A stretch of 64,000 nucleotides of DNA from JAFAFN01 sp963707555 (GCA_963707555.1 CAVPQM010000004.1:62001-126000); one strand, 5' to 3'; counted from the first letter of the stretch, positions 24,297 to 32,979 are shown. The notes: generated by a model not told the origin, from the sequence alone. Translations and numbers: made by a program.

Positions 24297-25777
24297 GCGC
24301 GCTGCTCCCGCTGCCGGTCGTCGCGGTCCTCCTGGCCGCCGCGCTGTCGCTCGTCGCCACCGGTCACCGATGGCTGCAGCGGACGTTGTCGCTGACGGGG
24401 GTCGTCACGTCGCTGGCGGCGTCCGTGGCGCTGTTGGTGCTCGTGGAGCGCGACGGAGTCCGGTCGGTGCAGCTGGGCGGTTGGCCGGCGCCGCTGGGCA
24501 TCACCCTGGTCGTCGACCTGTTCAGCGCGCTGATGCTGGTCGTCAGCCTGGCGACGGTGCTCGCCGTGCTGGTGTTCGCGATCGGTCAGCCCGGCGTGGA
24601 CCGCAGCCCCGCCTTCCACCCCGTGTACCTCACGATGACCGCAGGCGTCGCCCTGTCGTTCCTGACCGGGGACCTGTTCAACCTGTTCGTCGCGTTCGAG
24701 ATCACGTTGGTGTCGAGCTACGTGCTGATCACGCTCGGCGGGCGACGCGACCAGGTCCGTTCGGCGATGACCTACGTGATCGTCAACCTGTTGGCATCGA
24801 CGCTGTTCGTCGCCGCGGTGGCCTGGGTGTACGCAGCGACCGGCACCGTGAACCTGGCGGATCTGGCGACCGCGATGGACGACGTCCCCGATGCGGTGCG
24901 GACGACGTTGTCGATGGTGTTCCTCGTGGTCTTCGGCATCAAGGCCGCGATCTTCCCGTTGTTCTTCTGGCTGCCGGACTCGTACCCGACCGCGAAGCTG
25001 CCCGTCACCGCCGTGTTCGCGGGACTGCTCACCAAGGTGGGGGTGTACGCGCTCATCAGGGTCCAGACCCTGCTGTTCCCCGGTGACGGTCCGTCGACGG
25101 TCATCCTCGTGGTCGCCGGGCTGACCATGGTGGTCGGGGTGCTCGGCGCGATCGCACAGAACGACATGAAGCGGATCCTGAGCTTCCACATCGTGAGCCA
25201 GATCGGCTACATGCTCCTCGGCCTCGGGATCTTCACCGTGGCCGGCGTCGCCGGCGCGATCCTGTTCATCGTCCACCAGATCCCGGTGAAGACGGCGCTG
25301 TTCCTCACCGCCGGGCTCGTCGAGGAGTCGACCGGGGCGACCGAGCTGCGTCGCGTCGGCGGGCTGCTCCACCGGATGCCGGTCGCCGCGGCGCTGTTCG
25401 GCATCGCAGCGCTGAGCCTGGCGGGGATCCCACCGCTGTCCGGGTTCGTCGGCAAGCTCGCGCTCATCGACGCAGGGTTCGCCGCGGGCACCAACACGAT
25501 CGTGGCCGTCAGCCTGGTGGTCAGCCTGCTCACCCTGTTCTCCATGACGAAGATCTGGAACGGGGTCTTCTGGGGCACGCCCGAGCAGCCGACCGAGCGA
25601 CTCGTCGCCGACGGCGGGCGGCTCCGCTCGCCGGTGCTCATGCAGGCAGCGACGGTCGCGCTCGTCGCGCTCGGCGTGGCCGTCGCAGTGTTCGCCGGGC
25701 CGATCTACGAGCTCTGCGAGCGTGCCGCGACCGACCTGCTCGATCCGAGCCCGTACGTGCAGGCGGTGCTGCCGTGA
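24293..25777 (+). CDS. mrpD: MrpD, Na+/H+ antiporter subunit (NuoN/NuoL-like)
   Basis: A 494-residue polytopic protein of the complex I antiporter-like family and the second ion-translocating subunit of the Mrp complex. Conserved signatures are LFNLFVAFEITLVSSYVLI, KAAIFPLFFWLPDSYPTAKLP, the GLLTKVGVYALIR helix and SFHIVSQIGYMLLGLG. Key Glu (FEITL), Lys (GIKAA) and Lys (LLTKVG) residues of the proton path are kept. ATG 24293 lies within the ATGA overlap with mrpC and is preferred to an upstream ATG inside that gene. No frameshift is present here. Confidence 0.94.
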   Translation: MSALLPLPVVAVLLAAALSLVATGHRWLQRTLSLTGVVTSLAASVALLVLVERDGVRSVQLGGWPAPLGITLVVDLFSALMLVVSLATVLAVLVFAIGQPGVDRSPAFHPVYLTMTAGVALSFLTGDLFNLFVAFEITLVSSYVLITLGGRRDQVRSAMTYVIVNLLASTLFVAAVAWVYAATGTVNLADLATAMDDVPDAVRTTLSMVFLVVFGIKAAIFPLFFWLPDSYPTAKLPVTAVFAGLLTKVGVYALIRVQTLLFPGDGPSTVILVVAGLTMVVGVLGAIAQNDMKRILSFHIVSQIGYMLLGLGIFTVAGVAGAILFIVHQIPVKTALFLTAGLVEESTGATELRRVGGLLHRMPVAAALFGIAALSLAGIPPLSGFVGKLALIDAGFAAGTNTIVAVSLVVSLLTLFSMTKIWNGVFWGTPEQPTERLVADGGRLRSPVLMQAATVALVALGVAVAVFAGPIYELCERAATDLLDPSPYVQAVLP

Positions 25778-26340
25778 CCCGGGTGCTGACCGTCGCCTGG
25801 CTGACCGTCGTCTGGGTGCTGCTGTGGGGATCGCCGACCCCGGCGAACGTCGGCGGTGGTCTCCTCGTCGCTGCCGCGTTGACCTGGGGGTTCCCGCTGG
25901 GCCGGTCGCCTCGGTCGACGGTTCGCCCGGCCGCGGTCGTGCGCTTCGGTGTCTGGTTCGTCGGGGCACTGGTCGTGGCCACGTGCCGGGTCGCCGCGCT
26001 GGCCGTGCGGCCGCGGGTCCGGCTCGACCAGAGCATCGTCGCGGTGCAGTTGCGTGCGACCTCGTCGCTGGTGACCGCGTTCGTCGCCAACTCGATCAGC
26101 CTCACGCCGGGCACGTTGACCGTCGCAGTGCTCCCCGACGTGGACACGGTGCCCGACGGCGCCGGTGCCGGTCCACGGGTGCTCGAGATCCACAGCCTGA
26201 ACACGAGCGACGCAGTCGCGGTGCGACGTGACTGCGCCGCGATCGAGGCACTCGTCGTGGCAGCGTTCGGCACCCAGGACGACCGGCGACGAGTCGCAGC
26301 CGGTCCGCCGCCCGAGCTCGGAGAGGATCGGCAGCGATGA
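25774..26340 (+). CDS. mrpE: MrpE, Na+/H+ antiporter subunit
   Basis: A 188-residue MnhE-family protein. Two N-terminal hydrophobic segments (WLTVVWVLLWGSPTP and FGVWFVGALVVATCRVAAL) precede a cytoplasmic domain with LRATSSLVTAFVANSISLTPGTLTV, the family hallmark. The last ~40 residues are a polar extension beyond the usual length. GTG 25774 overlaps the mrpD stop by 4 bp, and the end overlaps mrpF by 4 bp. It is needed for assembly of the complex in characterised systems. Confidence 0.92.
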   Translation: MTRVLTVAWLTVVWVLLWGSPTPANVGGGLLVAAALTWGFPLGRSPRSTVRPAAVVRFGVWFVGALVVATCRVAALAVRPRVRLDQSIVAVQLRATSSLVTAFVANSISLTPGTLTVAVLPDVDTVPDGAGAGPRVLEIHSLNTSDAVAVRRDCAAIEALVVAAFGTQDDRRRVAAGPPPELGEDRQR

Positions 26341-26597
26341 TCGTCGTCACCAACGCGTGCTTCGTGCTCCTCGGCGTGGCCGCGGCCCTCGTGACGGTCC
26401 GACTCGTGGTCGGACCATCGCTCGCGGATCGAGTCGTCGCTGCAGATCTGCTGCTCACGCTCGTGGTGATGTCCGCCGCGGTGGCGGCGGCCCGTACCGG
26501 CGACGGGACCTACCTCCGGGCGATGCTCATCGTCGCGGTGGTCGGCTTCCTCGGCACCACGATGGCGGCCCGCTACATCGAGGAGCGCGGCCCGTGA
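26337..26597 (+). CDS. mrpF: MrpF, Na+/H+ antiporter subunit
   Basis: An 86-residue protein with three membrane helices, the normal size for MnhF. The VVGPSLADRVVAADLLLTLVV segment (family motif GPSxxDRxxAxD) is diagnostic. In other bacteria MrpF also affects bile-salt or cholate efflux. ATG 26337 overlaps the mrpE stop and the C-terminus overlaps mrpG, continuing the coupled arrangement. Confidence 0.92.
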   Translation: MIVVTNACFVLLGVAAALVTVRLVVGPSLADRVVAADLLLTLVVMSAAVAAARTGDGTYLRAMLIVAVVGFLGTTMAARYIEERGP

Positions 26598-26893
26598 CCG
26601 CGCTCGAGGTCGTCGCCGCGATCTTCCTGGTGGCCGGATCCACGCTTGCCCTGCTCGGTGCGCTCGGTGTGGCGCGCTTCCCCGGTTTCTTCGCCCGCAT
26701 GCACGCGGCGACCAAGCCGCCGACCCTGGGTCTGGTGCTCGTCGCCGCGGGCGTCGTCGTGGTCGCCGCCGACCTGGCCGACGCCACGTTCGTCGTGCTC
26801 GTGGTCGGGCTGCAGTTCCTCACCGCTCCGGTCGGCGCACACCTGCTCGCCCGCGCCGTGCGGCGCCGGCGAGCCGACTCCGATCCCGGCTGA
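26594..26893 (+). CDS. mrpG: MrpG, Na+/H+ antiporter subunit
   Basis: A 99-residue MnhG-family protein with three hydrophobic segments. The signature LGVARFPGFFARMHAATKPPTLG is intact. GTG 26594 overlaps the mrpF stop by 4 bp. It is the last gene of the seven-gene operon; the convergent TetR gene begins its stop 50 bases on, and no strong hairpin lies between. Order A-B-C-D-E-F-G with separate A and B matches the group 1 Mrp systems. Confidence 0.92.
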   Translation: MTALEVVAAIFLVAGSTLALLGALGVARFPGFFARMHAATKPPTLGLVLVAAGVVVVAADLADATFVVLVVGLQFLTAPVGAHLLARAVRRRRADSDPG

Positions 26894-26942
26894 GTGTCGT
26901 CGTCGCAGTGGTGAACAGGAGCACCCCACCGAGCGGCGACGG

Positions 26943-27509
26943 TCACCCGTCGGCCACTCGGGTGAGCAGGTGGATCACCAGGTCGACGGCGTCGGCGTAG
27001 ATCGAGTCCATGTCGAGCTGGTCGCTGTGGAACAGCCCGGCGCGATCCAGGACGAGCACCCCGTGCAGCTGGGCGACGCACGTGAAGAGCAGCTCGAGGC
27101 TGACGTCGTAGATGCCGAACGATCTGATCATGGCCGTGAGCGCGTCGCCCGCCGCGCTGCTGGCGACCACGACGCCCTCGCGGTCGAACGGTTCACCCAA
27201 TGCCAGGTCGTAGAGCCCGGGATGTTCGTCGGCGAAGCGTCGAAGCGCCGCCGCGAGGGATCGGATGCCGTCCGGGCCCGTCCGCCCCATCGCCGCGCGC
27301 TGCAGGTCGTCGCCCAGCGAGCGCATCGCTCGTGCCTGCACGCCACCGAGGACGTCATCGATGCTCTGGACGTGGCTGTACAGCGACGGGGTCCTCACGC
27401 CGAGCTGCTTCGCGAGCGCGGTCATCGTGAGATCGCTGGCCCCGCTCCGGTCGACGAGCTGCTCGGCGGTCTCGATGACCAGGTCGGCGTCCACTCCGCG
27501 GCGTGCCAC
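26943..27509 (-). CDS. TetR-family transcriptional regulator
   Basis: A 188-residue TetR regulator. The N-terminal helix-turn-helix spans about 8-55, with the recognition region LTMTALAKQLGVRTPSLYSHV. The C-terminal ligand domain is of the tryptophan-poor WHG type and contains HGVLVLDRAGLF. The GTG at 27509 sits 6 bases from a two-part operator-like sequence (27515-27553), and the same sequence recurs at 28897-28935. It therefore probably represses itself and the divergent P450 and binding-protein promoters. The gene lies 69 bases downstream of the P450 on the same strand. The ligand is likely the P450 substrate or a product; that is inference. Confidence 0.88.
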   Translation of the reverse strand: MARRGVDADLVIETAEQLVDRSGASDLTMTALAKQLGVRTPSLYSHVQSIDDVLGGVQARAMRSLGDDLQRAAMGRTGPDGIRSLAAALRRFADEHPGLYDLALGEPFDREGVVVASSAAGDALTAMIRSFGIYDVSLELLFTCVAQLHGVLVLDRAGLFHSDQLDMDSIYADAVDLVIHLLTRVADG

Positions 27510-27514
27510 GACCT

Positions 27515-27553
27515 CAGCCTAGTTGGTGTAGGTGCGCAGCGAAGTGGTGTAGG
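27515..27553. promoter_or_regulatory. Two-part TetR operator, copy 1 (TetR promoter)
   Basis: CAGCCTA and TAGGTGC flank a 7-base spacer at 27515-27535, an imperfect inverted repeat. A GTGTAGG follows at 27547-27553. The distance from the first TAGG to the end of the second GTGTAGG is 25 bases, exactly as in the copy at 28897-28935. It lies directly upstream of the TetR start, as expected for autoregulation. Confidence 0.65.
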
Positions 27554-27578
27554 CGGCCGCTCCGGCGGAGCGTCGCCG

Positions 27579-28838
27579 TCAGACGATCGGAGTGAACGAC
27601 GCGGGCAGGCGGGTCATGCCGGCGACGAAGGCCGACTCGGCTCGGTCGGGGATGCGGTCCGGCTCGTCGACCGCGATGTCGGGGAGACGGCGGAACAGCT
27701 CCTCGAACACGACCTTGATCTCCATGCGGGCCAGGTTCGCTCCCATGCAGAAGTGCGGCCCGAAGCCGAACGCGACGTGCGGGTTGGGATCGCGGTCGAT
27801 CCGGAACTCCTCGGGGGCATCGAAGGCGCGCTCGTCGCGGTTGGCCGACTGGTACAGCAGCAGGACCCGGTCGCCCTCGCGCAGCGGGACGCCGGACAGC
27901 TCGGTGGGCCGGGTGACCGTCCGGGTGAAGTTCAGCACCGGTGAGGTGAACCGGAGGATCTCCTCGACCGCCGTGTCGATCAGCGTCGGGTCCGATGCGA
28001 GCAGCGCGCGTTGTTCGGGGAACCGGCTGAACGCGAGCAGTCCGCCGGCGATCGCGTTGCGTGTCGTCTCGTTGCCGGCGACCATCAACAACACGGCGAA
28101 CATGAGCAGCTCGTCGTTCGAGAGCTCGCTCGCGACGCCGGGGGACCCGTCGTACTTCGAGAGCACGTCGTCGCCGTAGGCGAGCTCGCCGGCGTCGTAG
28201 GCGGCAGTGAGGATCGACAGCAGGTCGTCGCGGGGTTCGCCTCGCCGCTGCTCGATGAGCGTTGCGACCAGCTCGGTGTAGGCGCCGAAGGCGAGGGCGG
28301 CCTCCTCGATCGTCTCGCCGCCCTGGGCCACCGCGCCCTCCCCGGCGATCATGGCCTCGGACCACTCGTAGAGCGACCGGCGCAACCCCGGGTCGATCCC
28401 GAGCAGCTCGGAGATCACCATCAGCGGGACGTGCATCGCGAGGTCCGACACGAAGTCGATCCGCCCGGTCGACTCGACCCCGTCGATCACCGAGTTGGTC
28501 AGCTCCCGGACGTGGTCGGTCATCGTGCGGACCTGGCGGGGCGTGAACCCCTTCGCCAGCAGTCGCCGTTGACGTGAGTGCTCGGGATCGTCCATCGACA
28601 CGATCGACAGCGGGACGGCGTTGACCGGTCGCACGCCGCTGGCCGAGCTGAAGGTGCCGGCGTCGCGGGACGCCTCGACCACGTCGGCGTGCCGCGACAC
28701 GGCGTGCAGGCCGCTGTGCTCGTCGAACCAGACGGGGTGCTCCGAGCGCAGCCACCCGTAGAACGCCCACGGGTCGTCGTAGAGCGACGGGTCCGTCAGG
28801 CATGCATCGTCGAACGTCGGTTCCTGCGGTGTGCTCAT
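27579..28838 (-). CDS. Cytochrome P450 (intact)
   Basis: A 419-residue class I bacterial P450 monooxygenase, full length and uninterrupted. I-helix oxygen-binding segment LLMVAGNETTRNA, ExxR in EEILRFTSP, and heme loop FGFGPHFCMGANLAR with the thiolate Cys. The ATG at 28838 faces the binding-protein gene at 28968, and the operator at 28897-28935 lies between. It resembles the CYP107/CYP125-like soluble group that hydroxylates steroids, terpenes or fatty acids; the subfamily is not resolvable by eye. It needs a ferredoxin and reductase that are not in this window. The regulator gene follows on the same strand. Confidence 0.92.
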   Translation of the reverse strand: MSTPQEPTFDDACLTDPSLYDDPWAFYGWLRSEHPVWFDEHSGLHAVSRHADVVEASRDAGTFSSASGVRPVNAVPLSIVSMDDPEHSRQRRLLAKGFTPRQVRTMTDHVRELTNSVIDGVESTGRIDFVSDLAMHVPLMVISELLGIDPGLRRSLYEWSEAMIAGEGAVAQGGETIEEAALAFGAYTELVATLIEQRRGEPRDDLLSILTAAYDAGELAYGDDVLSKYDGSPGVASELSNDELLMFAVLLMVAGNETTRNAIAGGLLAFSRFPEQRALLASDPTLIDTAVEEILRFTSPVLNFTRTVTRPTELSGVPLREGDRVLLLYQSANRDERAFDAPEEFRIDRDPNPHVAFGFGPHFCMGANLARMEIKVVFEELFRRLPDIAVDEPDRIPDRAESAFVAGMTRLPASFTPIV

Positions 28839-28896
28839 CCCCCAGATCCTCCCCGGGTGCCGAGCGGAGATCCGAGATCGGCAGGCCGTGTCGCGT

Positions 28897-28935
28897 GAGC
28901 CTAACTTGTATAGGCTCGCGACGACTCAGTGTAGG
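28897..28935. promoter_or_regulatory. Two-part TetR operator, copy 2 (divergent P450/binding-protein promoter)
   Basis: GAGCCTA (28897-28903) and TAGGCTC (28911-28917) form a perfect 7-bp inverted repeat around ACTTGTA. GTGTAGG follows at 28929-28935. Spacing and order match the copy at 27515-27553. It is central to the 129-base divergent gap, so one bound regulator could control both genes. Confidence 0.7.
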
Positions 28936-28967
28936 GCGTCGAGTCGCACGACATCCGGGGGGACGTC

Positions 28968-30386
28968 ATGGAAACCAGTCGCTGGAAGGTCGCGATCGCG
29001 CTCCTGGGGGTCGCAGTGCTGTCGGTCGGCTGTGGAGCGAGCGGCGAGTCGGTCGAGGACGATGTCGTCCCGGACGCCACCGAGGAGGTCGCCGGCGGGA
29101 GCGACGGCTCGTTCGGTTCGCTCGACGAGCTCTGCGGAGCCGGTGACGTCTCGGTCGGCGACGACGAGCAGGGGATCGCCAACGGGCAACTCAACATCGG
29201 GGTCGCGACCGACCGGGATGCCGAGGTGCGGCCCGGGCTGAACAAGGAGCTGTGGGACACCTCGGTCGCGTTCGCCGACTGGTGCAACGACCAGGGTGGT
29301 ATCGGTGGCCTGCAGATCCACCTGGTGGAGCTGTCCGGCGCACTGTTCAACGTCGAGGCGGCGATGACCACCGCGTGCAACGACGTGTTCGCCATGGTCG
29401 GTGGGGCCTTCGCCCAGGACCAGCTCGAGTTCTCGGGCAACGCTGCGTCGGACTTCCACCAGTGCGGCATGATCGACATCCCCGCGTTCGCAGCGAGCGC
29501 CGCCAAGAGCGGTTCCAACGGTGTCGTCCAGCCGATACCCGTGGCGCCCGATGCGGAGATCAACACCGGCTTCAAGGCGTTCAAGGAGCTGTTCCCCGAC
29601 CAGGCGGAATCGGCCGTCATCGTCTACGGCGACCTGGCGGTCATGGAGGGATCCCGCGACAAGTTCCGCGTCGCGCTCGACGACGCGGGGATCGACGTGG
29701 TCGACACGGTCAACTACCCGGTCGTGGGGGTGACCGACTGGACGCCGTTCGCTCGGAAGGTGCTCGACAGCGGGGCGACGATGCTGACGTTCATCGGCGA
29801 GCCGACGAACCTCGCCAACCTGCTCGCACGGCTCGACGAGCAGGGCTGGGAGGGCACTCCGGTGCTGCAGTCGAACATGTACGACGAGCAGATCTTCGGA
29901 GCGGGCACCGCAGGCCCCGATGGAGCGGTGCTGCGGACACCCGCGCACCCCTTCGAGGAGGCCGACGAGTGGCCGGCGGTGCAGCAGTACCTCGACCTGT
30001 TGGCCGAGCGCGTGCCCGACGCCAGGACGAGCCTGATCGGCCTGCAGTCGCTGAGCGCCTGGCTGCTGTTCACCGTCGCCGCCAACGAGTGCAGCGCAGC
30101 GAACGACGGTGTGCTGGACCGGACCTGCATCCTCGAGCGGGCGGCCGCCCAGGAGGACTGGACCGGTGGCGGGCTCCACGCTCCCCAGCAGCTCGCTCCC
30201 AACGTCGACGCGGTGCTCTCGCCGTGCATCGTCCTGCTCGTCGTGCGCGACGGGGCTTTCGAGCGTCTGCACCCCGACGTCGAGGGCACCGGTGCCGCGG
30301 ACGACGGCTTCGACTGCCGTTCGGACGGGGTGTCCCGGATCGAAGGGATCGACGCGGGCGAGGTCGATCCCGACCGAGCGATCTGA
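28968..30386 (+). CDS. Orphan ABC-type substrate-binding lipoprotein
   Basis: A 472-residue extracytoplasmic binding protein of the type I (Leu/Ile/Val-like) fold. It has a lipoprotein signal (LLGVAVLSVGCG lipobox), an acidic linker, then the two-lobed domain (WCNDQGGIGGLQIHLVELSG, AESAVIVYGDLAVMEG). No permease or ATPase gene is nearby, so it must share a transporter encoded elsewhere or act as a sensor. It starts a plus-strand unit with the gene at 30484 and is divergent from the P450, sharing its operator. Several extra Cys pairs (CNDVF, CSAANDGVLDRTC, FDCRSD) suggest disulfides. It probably captures the P450 pathway's substrate. Confidence 0.85.
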   Translation: METSRWKVAIALLGVAVLSVGCGASGESVEDDVVPDATEEVAGGSDGSFGSLDELCGAGDVSVGDDEQGIANGQLNIGVATDRDAEVRPGLNKELWDTSVAFADWCNDQGGIGGLQIHLVELSGALFNVEAAMTTACNDVFAMVGGAFAQDQLEFSGNAASDFHQCGMIDIPAFAASAAKSGSNGVVQPIPVAPDAEINTGFKAFKELFPDQAESAVIVYGDLAVMEGSRDKFRVALDDAGIDVVDTVNYPVVGVTDWTPFARKVLDSGATMLTFIGEPTNLANLLARLDEQGWEGTPVLQSNMYDEQIFGAGTAGPDGAVLRTPAHPFEEADEWPAVQQYLDLLAERVPDARTSLIGLQSLSAWLLFTVAANECSAANDGVLDRTCILERAAAQEDWTGGGLHAPQQLAPNVDAVLSPCIVLLVVRDGAFERLHPDVEGTGAADDGFDCRSDGVSRIEGIDAGEVDPDRAI

Positions 30387-30483
30387 GCGACGAGGGAGGA
30401 CGACGGTTTTCCATGCCGGATCTGGACGGATGAGCCGCGACCGCCCGACGATGTCGACCGAGACCACGAGATGAGGAGCACAC

Positions 30484-30888
30484 ATGGGTGAGAACAGCGA
30501 ACGGTACGAGCGCGGTGCAGCGAAGCTCCGCGAGGTCTACGCAGGCGACGTCGTCGATCTGCCGGAGGGCACCTTCGCGTTCAACGACGTCATGCTGCGC
30601 AGCCTCTTCGCCGAGGTGTGGGACCGTGACGAGCTCGACGTGCGCTCACGTCGGCTGTTGCTGATGGGCGTCATCACGACGCTCGGGCAGACCGACACCT
30701 GGAAGATCCAGGCCCGCGCAGCCCTGCGCAACCGGGAGCTGACCCCCGACGAGCTGCGCGAGACGCTCATCATGTTGGCGCCCTACGCGGGCTACCCGAA
30801 CGTGGCGCCGTTGATCATGGCGTGCGAAGAGGTCATCTCGACCTGGGTCGAGGACGGCGAACCGGGTCCCGCGGGCAGCGAGTCGTGA
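30484..30888 (+). CDS. Carboxymuconolactone decarboxylase-like (AhpD-fold) protein
   Basis: A 134-residue all-helical protein of the CMD family. The core reads SRRLLLMGVITTLGQTDTWKIQARAALRNRELTPDELRE with the typical YAGYPN loop. The CxxC of peroxidase members (AhpD) is absent (only one Cys, in IMACEE), so it fits the gamma-carboxymuconolactone decarboxylase/lactone-type branch rather than the redox branch. An ATGAGGAGCACAC leader gives the ribosome site before ATG 30484. It follows the binding protein by 97 bases and ends 23 bases from the convergent P450. The role is inferred to be a downstream step of module A. Confidence 0.85.
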   Translation: MGENSERYERGAAKLREVYAGDVVDLPEGTFAFNDVMLRSLFAEVWDRDELDVRSRRLLLMGVITTLGQTDTWKIQARAALRNRELTPDELRETLIMLAPYAGYPNVAPLIMACEEVISTWVEDGEPGPAGSES

Positions 30889-30911
30889 ACGCCGCACGAT
30901 GAGCGCGGCCC

Positions 30912-32111
30912 TCAGGGGATGAGCACCGGCATCGACTCCCAGCCCCGGACCGTCGAGGTGGGGAAGAGGCGCATGCCGTCGTGCTCGACGTCCCAGTCGG
31001 GGAAGCGGTTGAGCATCTCGTCGAGCGCGACCCGACCTTCGAGCCGGGCGAGGTTGGCGCCCAGGCAGTAGTGGAGCCCGTAGCCGAAGGTCAGGTGCTG
31101 GACGTCGCTGCGGTGGATGTCGTACACGTCGGGGTCGGTGTACCGGCGGGGGTCCCGATTGGCAGCGGCGAGCGACAGGAGGATCGCGCTCCCGGCCGGC
31201 ACGGTCGTGCCGTGGTACTCGACGTCCTCGGTGACGTAGCGCGCCGTGGCGTGACCGGTGGGTTCGAAGCGCAGCGTCTCGTCGATGACCTTGGGCAGCA
31301 GGGAGCGGTCGGCGTGGACCGCCCGCCGCTGGTCGGGGTGCTCGGCCATGAGCTTGGTGAGCCAGCCGATCAGCCGTCCGGTCGTCTCGTTCCCGGCGCC
31401 GGCCAGCACCGCGGTGTAGGTCGAGACCTCCTGACGGGTCAGCCGCCGGGTCGTGCCCGTCTCGTCCTCGAACTCGGCGTTCAACAACACCGTCATGAGA
31501 TCGTCGGCGGGATGGGCCGCGCGCCAGTCGATGTACTCCTCGAACATCGCGCCGCTGGCGACGTCCTCCTCGCGGATCTCCATCGGCTTGCCCGGCTCGG
31601 TCCGCAGGTTGTTGTCGGTCTTGTCGCGCACCGCCTCCTGGTCGGCCTCGGGGATGCCGAGCAGCAGGCTGATCACCTTCATCGGCAACATGCGCGCGAG
31701 CTGTTCGATGATGTCGAAGCGGTGCTCGCCGACGAGTGGGTCGAGACAGGCGACGCAGTACTGGCGCACCTGGTCCTCGAGCTCGGCCATGCGTCTCGGC
31801 GTGAAGATCCGCGACATGAGCCCGCGGTGCATGGTGTGCACCGGCGGGTCCTCGAAGAGGATGACGCCGCCCGGGAGCTCGTAGCCGGCGCGGATGATGT
31901 CGAGGATGTCGGACCGGGTGCTGCTGAAGACCTTCCAGTTGACCAGCGCCTTCTCGACGTCGTCGTGGCGGGTCAACATCCAGAAGTCGTACTCGGTGTT
32001 GTGGTAGATCGGCGCCTCTTCGCGGAGTCGTTCGTAGATCCCGTAGGGATCGGCGTTGATCTCGACGTCATAGGGGTCGAAGTACACGCTTGCGTCGGTC
32101 GTCGTGGTCAT
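30912..32111 (-). CDS. Cytochrome P450 (intact)
   Basis: A 399-residue P450, uninterrupted. I-helix VLAGAGNETTGRLIG, ExxR in DETLRFEPTGH, and heme loop FGYGLHYCLGANLAR. ATG 32111 is chosen because GAGGTGG lies at a proper distance upstream; a GTG at 32120 would use that same site as coding sequence. It lies 39 bases downstream of an SDR gene (frameshifted) in the same direction, so the pair is probably co-transcribed under the palindrome at 32919-32936. An alcohol formed by the P450 could be oxidised by the SDR; that pairing is inference. No electron partner is encoded nearby. Confidence 0.92.
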   Translation of the reverse strand: MTTTTDASVYFDPYDVEINADPYGIYERLREEAPIYHNTEYDFWMLTRHDDVEKALVNWKVFSSTRSDILDIIRAGYELPGGVILFEDPPVHTMHRGLMSRIFTPRRMAELEDQVRQYCVACLDPLVGEHRFDIIEQLARMLPMKVISLLLGIPEADQEAVRDKTDNNLRTEPGKPMEIREEDVASGAMFEEYIDWRAAHPADDLMTVLLNAEFEDETGTTRRLTRQEVSTYTAVLAGAGNETTGRLIGWLTKLMAEHPDQRRAVHADRSLLPKVIDETLRFEPTGHATARYVTEDVEYHGTTVPAGSAILLSLAAANRDPRRYTDPDVYDIHRSDVQHLTFGYGLHYCLGANLARLEGRVALDEMLNRFPDWDVEHDGMRLFPTSTVRGWESMPVLIP

Positions 32112-32150
32112 GGTGTCCACCTCGTTCAGCGGGTTCTCGGCCGCCGTGAG

Positions 32151-32901
32151 TCAGCTCGGGAGCATGCAGGTGCTGCCGCCGTCGATCGCGATGACCGCGC
32201 CGGTGATGTAGGGCGCCCGGTCCGAGGCCAGGAACGACGCGAGCTCGCCGACCTCTTCGGGGTGGCCGGCGCGCTTGAGCGCGCTGCCGCCCACCAGCGC
32301 GGGGAACCGCTCGCCGGCGCCCGGACCGCCCGACATCGCGGTCTCGACGAACCCCGGACAGATCGTGTTCGCCCGGATGCCCTGTGTGCCGTACTCGATC
32401 GCGGCGGCCTTGGTGAGGGAGATCACGCCGGCCTTCGACGCGGAGTACGCAGCGGTCGGCAGGCGCGAACCGTTCATCCCGCCCGTCGAGGACCAGTTCA
32501 GGATCACGCCGCCGCCCGAGGGCAGCATCGTCCGGATGCCGTGCTTCGTCCCGAGCATCACGCCGGTGAGGTTGACCGAGAGGTAGCGGTCGAACTCCTC
32601 GACGGACAGCTCGGCCAGCGGTGTGGCACCCGCGATGCCCGCCACGTTGAGCACCGCGTCGACCCGGCCGAACGCGTCGAGCGCCGCGGCGAACATGGCC
32701 TCGACCTGTGCCTCCTCGGCGACGTCGACGTGCACCGGATCGTGCCCGATCGCCGAGCGTCGCCGCGGTCTCGTCCTGTTGTCCGCTGCGATCGGCGACG
32801 ACGACCCGTGCGCCTTCTCGGACGAAGACCTCAGCGGCCGCTCGACCCATGCCGGACCCGGCGCCGGTGATGACGGCGACCTTCCCCTCGAGTTCACCCA
32901 T
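32151..32901 (-). pseudogene. Short-chain dehydrogenase/reductase with one apparent +1 frameshift
   Basis: The N-terminal part starts at ATG 32901 (GELEGKVAVITGAGSGMGRA, with the NAD-binding glycine motif). It continues to DETAATLG, where one extra base near 32752 moves the frame. The remainder is intact: DVAEEAQVEAMF, LNVAGIAGATPL, catalytic YSASKAGVISLTKA and FLASDRAPYITGAVIAIDGG. The repaired protein is about 250 residues, standard for the family. It is first in an operon with the P450 at 30912-32111 and divergent from a TetR gene. The preserved catalytic residues suggest sequence error or very recent inactivation. Confidence 0.8.
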
Positions 32902-32918
32902 GCAGCGGTTCTACAGAG

Positions 32919-32936
32919 TTGTAACGATCGTTACAA
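32919..32936. promoter_or_regulatory. 18-bp perfect palindrome, operator of the divergent TetR/SDR promoters
   Basis: TTGTAACGATCGTTACAA is fully self-complementary. It lies 18 bases before the SDR ATG and 44 bases before the TetR ATG, the classic site for a divergently encoded TetR repressor. Confidence 0.8.
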
Positions 32937-32979
32937 GTTCCTCGTCGCCCGGTTTCTCCAGCGCGACTAAGAACGTGCG

